From: Bacillota bacterium
GTDB lineage: Bacteria > Bacillota_A > Clostridia > Peptostreptococcales > Anaerovoracaceae
Reading direction: 5' to 3'
DNA length: 9,738 bases
Assembly (NCBI GenBank): GCA_017556895.1
Contig: JAFYLX010000018.1
Span: 1-9,738, forward strand
Under the pieces are notes generated by a model that saw nothing but the letters and a program-made list of their open reading frames with translations, did not search any database and was not told the origin of the DNA. This document shows, piece after piece, positions 7,958-9,738 of the stretch. The stretch's first letter is position 1. Every line of letters starts with the position of its first letter. The position numbers were made by a program, and so were the translations under genes.

Positions 7958-8128
7958 ATGGCTTACAAAATTACAGACGCTTGCATCGCTTGTGGCGCTT
8001 GCGCAGCAGAATGTCCAGTAGAAGCTATCAGCGAAGGCGAAAACGTATACGTAATCGACGCTGATGCTTGCATCGATTGTGGTTCATGTGCAGACGCATG
8101 TCCAGTAGATGCTCCAGTAGAAGGTTAA
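7958..8128 (+). CDS. 2[4Fe-4S] clostridial-type ferredoxin
   Basis: Small soluble low-potential electron carrier for enzymes such as pyruvate:ferredoxin oxidoreductase and hydrogenase. The 56-residue protein has two perfect C-x2-C-x2-C-x3-CP motifs, at Cys9/12/15/19 and Cys38/41/44/48, with the pseudo-twofold repeat and acidic character of clostridial ferredoxins. The Met at 7958 follows AGGAGG at 7945-7950 with a 7-base gap and starts exactly at the family's usual N-terminus. The frame is open further upstream to 7874, but that part covers the promoter. It is the only plus-strand gene in the window and forms a single-gene unit with its own promoter and strong terminator, consistent with high expression. 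Which of several ferredoxin paralogues it is cannot be told. Confidence 0.97.
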   Translation: MAYKITDACIACGACAAECPVEAISEGENVYVIDADACIDCGSCADACPVDAPVEG

Positions 8129-8154
8129 TTACATACTTAATTACCTATAAATAG

Positions 8155-8189
8155 AAAACAGCGTAGTTCATACGCTGTTTTTTATTTTT
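8155..8189 (+). terminator. Intrinsic terminator of the ferredoxin gene
   Basis: A perfect 11-bp stem (8155-8165 with 8171-8181) around a 5-base loop is followed by a T-rich tract that continues to about 8189. It begins 27 bases after the ferredoxin stop codon. Confidence 0.93.
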
Positions 8190-8205
8190 GTCCTATTCAA
8201 ATTCA

Positions 8206-8235
8206 AATTTAAAAGGAGCCCAAATTTTGAGCTCC
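8206..8235 (-). terminator. Terminator of the acpP-rex operon
   Basis: On the minus strand, GGAGCTC (8229-8235) pairs with GGGCTCC (8215-8221), allowing one G-U pair, and flanking A-T pairs lengthen the stem. It is followed by TTTTAAATTT. It starts about 16 bases after the rex stop and faces the ferredoxin terminator about 20 bp away, so the two convergent units are insulated from each other. Confidence 0.7.
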
Positions 8236-8250
8236 CGTCTTTTTAAACTT

Positions 8251-8883
8251 TTATTCTTCTGTATCTTGCATATAATATACAAGTGCGTGTAAGCTATCGC
8301 TCATATGTACGTTCTCTACAGCCACTCCTTCAGGCGCTTCAATATCAGTCGCCGTCAGGTTCCAAATGCCTTTAATACCAGCATGTGAAACTGTATCTGC
8401 TACAATTTGAGCTTTCTCTTTAGGTACTGTGATTACTGCAATGTCGATACCTTCGTTTCTAACGAAATCATGAAGTGATCCACAAGTCATAATCTGAGCA
8501 TCATTAAACTGTACATCTTGGATGTACTGCTTAACATCAAAGATTCCCACGATGTGAAATCCAGGTTCATTCTTAGAAATATAACTTGCAATAGCCTGGC
8601 CTAGACGACCATATCCCACTACTACCATCTTGTACTTCTTATCAAGCCCCAAGATAGTTCCAATCTCATCATGTAGGTTCTCTACGCTATATCCATATCC
8701 CTGCTGTCCAAATCCGCCAAAGGTATTAAGGTCCTGTCTAATTTGTGAAGCAGTGTATCCAATCAACTTACTTAAGTCCTTGGAGGATATCTTTTCAATA
8801 CCTTTTCGGTGAAGTTCGCTCAGATATCTTCTATATCTTGGCAATCTTTTAATTACCGCTTTTGAAATCTGTTTGTCCTTCAT
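8251..8883 (-). CDS. rex: Redox-sensing transcriptional repressor Rex
   Basis: Dimeric repressor that binds DNA when NADH/NAD+ is low and releases it when NADH rises; in clostridia it controls fermentation genes. The 210-residue length is typical. The N-terminal winged helix (about 1-80) holds the Rex signature around TASQIRQDL (44-52) and FGGFGQQGYGY (55-65). The Rossmann domain begins with VVVGYGRLG (87-95) and has Asp116 in FDVK as the likely adenosine-ribose ligand. The C-terminal helix SDSLHALVYYM (195-205) would domain-swap in the dimer. Many Rex proteins have Asn where this one has Arg in GxGxLG, a minor variation. It starts 13 bp after acpP, and AGTAGG overlaps the acpP stop (TAG TAG), so it is cotranscribed and probably coupled. 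Confidence 0.95.
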   Translation of the reverse strand: MKDKQISKAVIKRLPRYRRYLSELHRKGIEKISSKDLSKLIGYTASQIRQDLNTFGGFGQQGYGYSVENLHDEIGTILGLDKKYKMVVVGYGRLGQAIASYISKNEPGFHIVGIFDVKQYIQDVQFNDAQIMTCGSLHDFVRNEGIDIAVITVPKEKAQIVADTVSHAGIKGIWNLTATDIEAPEGVAVENVHMSDSLHALVYYMQDTEE

Positions 8884-8896
8884 CGCAAGTTACCTA

Positions 8897-9124
8897 CTAT
8901 TTAACTTCTTCTACGTACTTAACTAAGTCTCTTACAGTCTGGAACTTTTCAGCGTCTTCGTCTGGAATTTCGATTCCGTATTCGTCTTCGATAGCCATGA
9001 TGATTTCTACAGCGTCTAAAGAGTCTGCGGAAAGGTCCTTCATTAGATTAGTATCCATAGTAACTTCGGATTCTTCAACCTGTAACTGGTCTATAATTAT
9101 TTCTTTAATTTTATCAAAAATCAT
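8897..9124 (-). CDS. acpP: Acyl carrier protein
   Basis: Carries growing acyl chains on 4'-phosphopantetheine during type II fatty-acid synthesis in the cytoplasm. The 75-residue acidic helical protein has the invariant attachment motif ADSLDAVE with Ser35 as the modified residue, followed by the helix II recognition sequence and [21 protein letters not shown] lies at a good distance upstream of the ATG at 9124. It is the first gene of a unit with rex, rather than lying in a fab cluster as in many Firmicutes, so it could be the main ACP or a paralogue. Its promoter is near consensus, fitting the high expression usual for ACP. Confidence 0.96.
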   Translation of the reverse strand: MIFDKIKEIIIDQLQVEESEVTMDTNLMKDLSADSLDAVEIIMAIEDEYGIEIPDEDAEKFQTVRDLVKYVEEVK

Positions 9125-9148
9125 TTTCTTGCCTCCATTCTTTTGTCT

Positions 9149-9166
9149 TTGTTAAGACTATGACTA
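9149..9166 (-). promoter_or_regulatory. Degenerate Rex-box-like sequence at the acpP-rex start point
   Basis: On the minus strand, TAGTCAT-AGTC-TTAACAA matches the Rex consensus TTGTTAA-N4-TTAACAA at 11 of 14 specified positions, with the right half perfect. It directly follows the -10 box, a good place for repression, and would imply autoregulation. The same bases also form a different small palindrome, GTCTT-N4-AAGAC (9145-9158), so the call is tentative. Confidence 0.3.
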
Positions 9167-9194
9167 TTATAGATAGTTTCTAATACTATTTCAA
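9166..9194 (-). promoter_or_regulatory. Sigma-A promoter of acpP-rex
   Basis: On the minus strand, TTGAAA (9189-9194), exactly 17 bp, then a perfect TATAAT (9166-9171). The start would be near 9159, leaving a leader of about 35 nt to the acpP ATG. Confidence 0.88.
9173..9189. repeat. Inverted repeat in the acpP promoter spacer
   Basis: ATAGT (9173-9177) and ACTAT (9185-9189) are perfect inverted arms around 7 bases and fill the spacer between the -35 and -10 boxes. A dyad here could be an operator for a fatty-acid regulator, but I cannot assign one, and 5-bp arms in A/T-rich DNA may be chance. Confidence 0.35.
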
Positions 9195-9264
9195 GGTATA
9201 CAACGATATTTTTTGTGAAATTTTCTTCATATACCCTATTTTACCTGCTATATACTTACCAAAT

Positions 9265-9738
9265 TTACATGCCGTCTTCAAGCATCATCCACTCTTCCAT
9301 AGCCTCATCATGCTTGGATTTTGCTTCCTCAATTTGAGTTCCAAGTTCGGCTAAAAGCCCGTAATTTGAACTGTTTTCAGGCGCACACATCTTCCCCTCA
9401 AGCTCCGCAATTTCTTCTTCTAAGTCTGCCATTTGCGTCTCTAGAGCTTCCTTGCGTCGTCTAATTCTACGCTCTTCAGCCTCAATCTGCTTGTTAAGTC
9501 TTCTTTGTTCTTCTGCGCTTAATACCGGCTTTGTATCCGCATCACCTAATTCTTGTTTTTCACCAGAAAGTTCTTCCATATACTTCTTTCCTGACTGAAC
9601 TTCTGCACTTTTTTCCACATAATAGTCATATTTTCCTAAATACTCAATTATGCCATTTGGAGTAAGTTCTAGGATTCTATCAGGAATCTTCTGAAGGAAA
9701 TATCTGTCATGGGAGATGATTATTGCGGTTCCCGGGAA
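9265..9738 (-). CDS. ABC-F family ATPase, C-terminal part (5' end outside window)
   Basis: The last 157 residues of a soluble ABC-F protein, a family of ribosome-associated ATPases (EttA, Uup, YdiF and antibiotic-resistance members); these have no membrane domain. The visible part starts in the second ATPase domain with PGTAIIISHDRYFL, whose SHD is the switch histidine of the H-loop, followed by the typical ..RILEL..G.I.EYLGKYDYY ending. After it come a linker and a long charged helical stretch (about residues 75-150 of the visible part) that matches the C-terminal coiled coil found in Uup/YdiF-type members. An internal GTG at 9618 is not the start, because the frame runs unbroken to the edge. 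No clear terminator follows in the 140 bp before the acpP start. The subtype cannot be decided from this part. Confidence 0.88.
   Translation of the reverse strand, partial: FPGTAIIISHDRYFLQKIPDRILELTPNGIIEYLGKYDYYVEKSAEVQSGKKYMEELSGEKQELGDADTKPVLSAEEQRRLNKQIEAEERRIRRRKEALETQMADLEEEIAELEGKMCAPENSSNYGLLAELGTQIEEAKSKHDEAMEEWMMLEDGM

Noticed and set aside
8596..8616. Arg in place of Asn in the Rex Rossmann motif (GYGRLG)
   Set aside because: The glycines and Leu are kept and the rest of Rex is intact; this looks like lineage variation, not loss of NADH binding.
9195..9264. Terminator after the ABC-F gene
   Set aside because: I found no stem followed by a T-run on the minus strand; readthrough into acpP remains possible.
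9265..9618. A separate small coiled-coil gene starting with GTG
   Set aside because: The frame continues without a stop to the window edge and reads as the end of an ABC-F ATPase with SHDRYFL.

Overview
The window reads as a chromosomal segment of a low-to-moderate GC, Gram-positive anaerobe, most likely class Clostridia. Supporting features are AGGAGG Shine-Dalgarno sites almost everywhere, sigma-A promoters with 17-bp spacers, a CIRCE-controlled groESL operon, a 56-residue clostridial 2[4Fe-4S] ferredoxin, a Rex redox repressor and an OGG1-type glycosylase of the kind known from clostridia. Nothing in it looks like a phage, transposon, CRISPR array or defence island. It is a compact housekeeping region and nearly all genes lie on the minus strand.

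Layout from left to right (transcription mostly right to left). 1-249 is non-coding: a strong inverted repeat near the edge and an intrinsic terminator just after guaA. 250-2748 is a guaB-guaA operon with its own promoter. Both products are unusual: IMP dehydrogenase is of the Tritrichomonas foetus type, and GMP synthase has only the ATP-pyrophosphatase and dimerisation parts, without the usual glutamine amidotransferase domain. 2876-4051 is a lipoprotein polysaccharide deacetylase with two Ig-like repeats. 4100-6191 is the groES-groEL operon with promoter, CIRCE operator and terminator all visible. 6188-7846 holds an ogg gene and, 3 bp upstream of it, a P-loop ATPase fused to an Asp23/Gls24-like domain. 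A plus-strand ferredoxin gene (7958-8128) diverges from that pair, and the two promoters are physically interleaved. 8251-9124 is an acpP-rex operon with a consensus promoter and candidate operators. The right edge holds the 3' end of an ABC-F ATPase gene.

How the parts fit: guaB and guaA make GMP from IMP, with ammonia or a separate amidotransferase subunit needed for the second step. GroES/GroEL is the HrcA-controlled chaperonin. Rex senses NADH/NAD+ and sits in one transcript with acyl carrier protein, which could couple redox state to fatty-acid synthesis; a degenerate Rex-like box lies at the start of this transcript. The ferredoxin is the low-potential electron carrier expected of a fermentative anaerobe.

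I did not find a clear new multi-gene system. The best candidates for follow-up are the trichomonad-like IMP dehydrogenase, the amidotransferase-less GMP synthase, the ATPase/Asp23 fusion next to ogg, and the interleaved divergent promoters. Comparisons to named proteins come from memory, not from a search.
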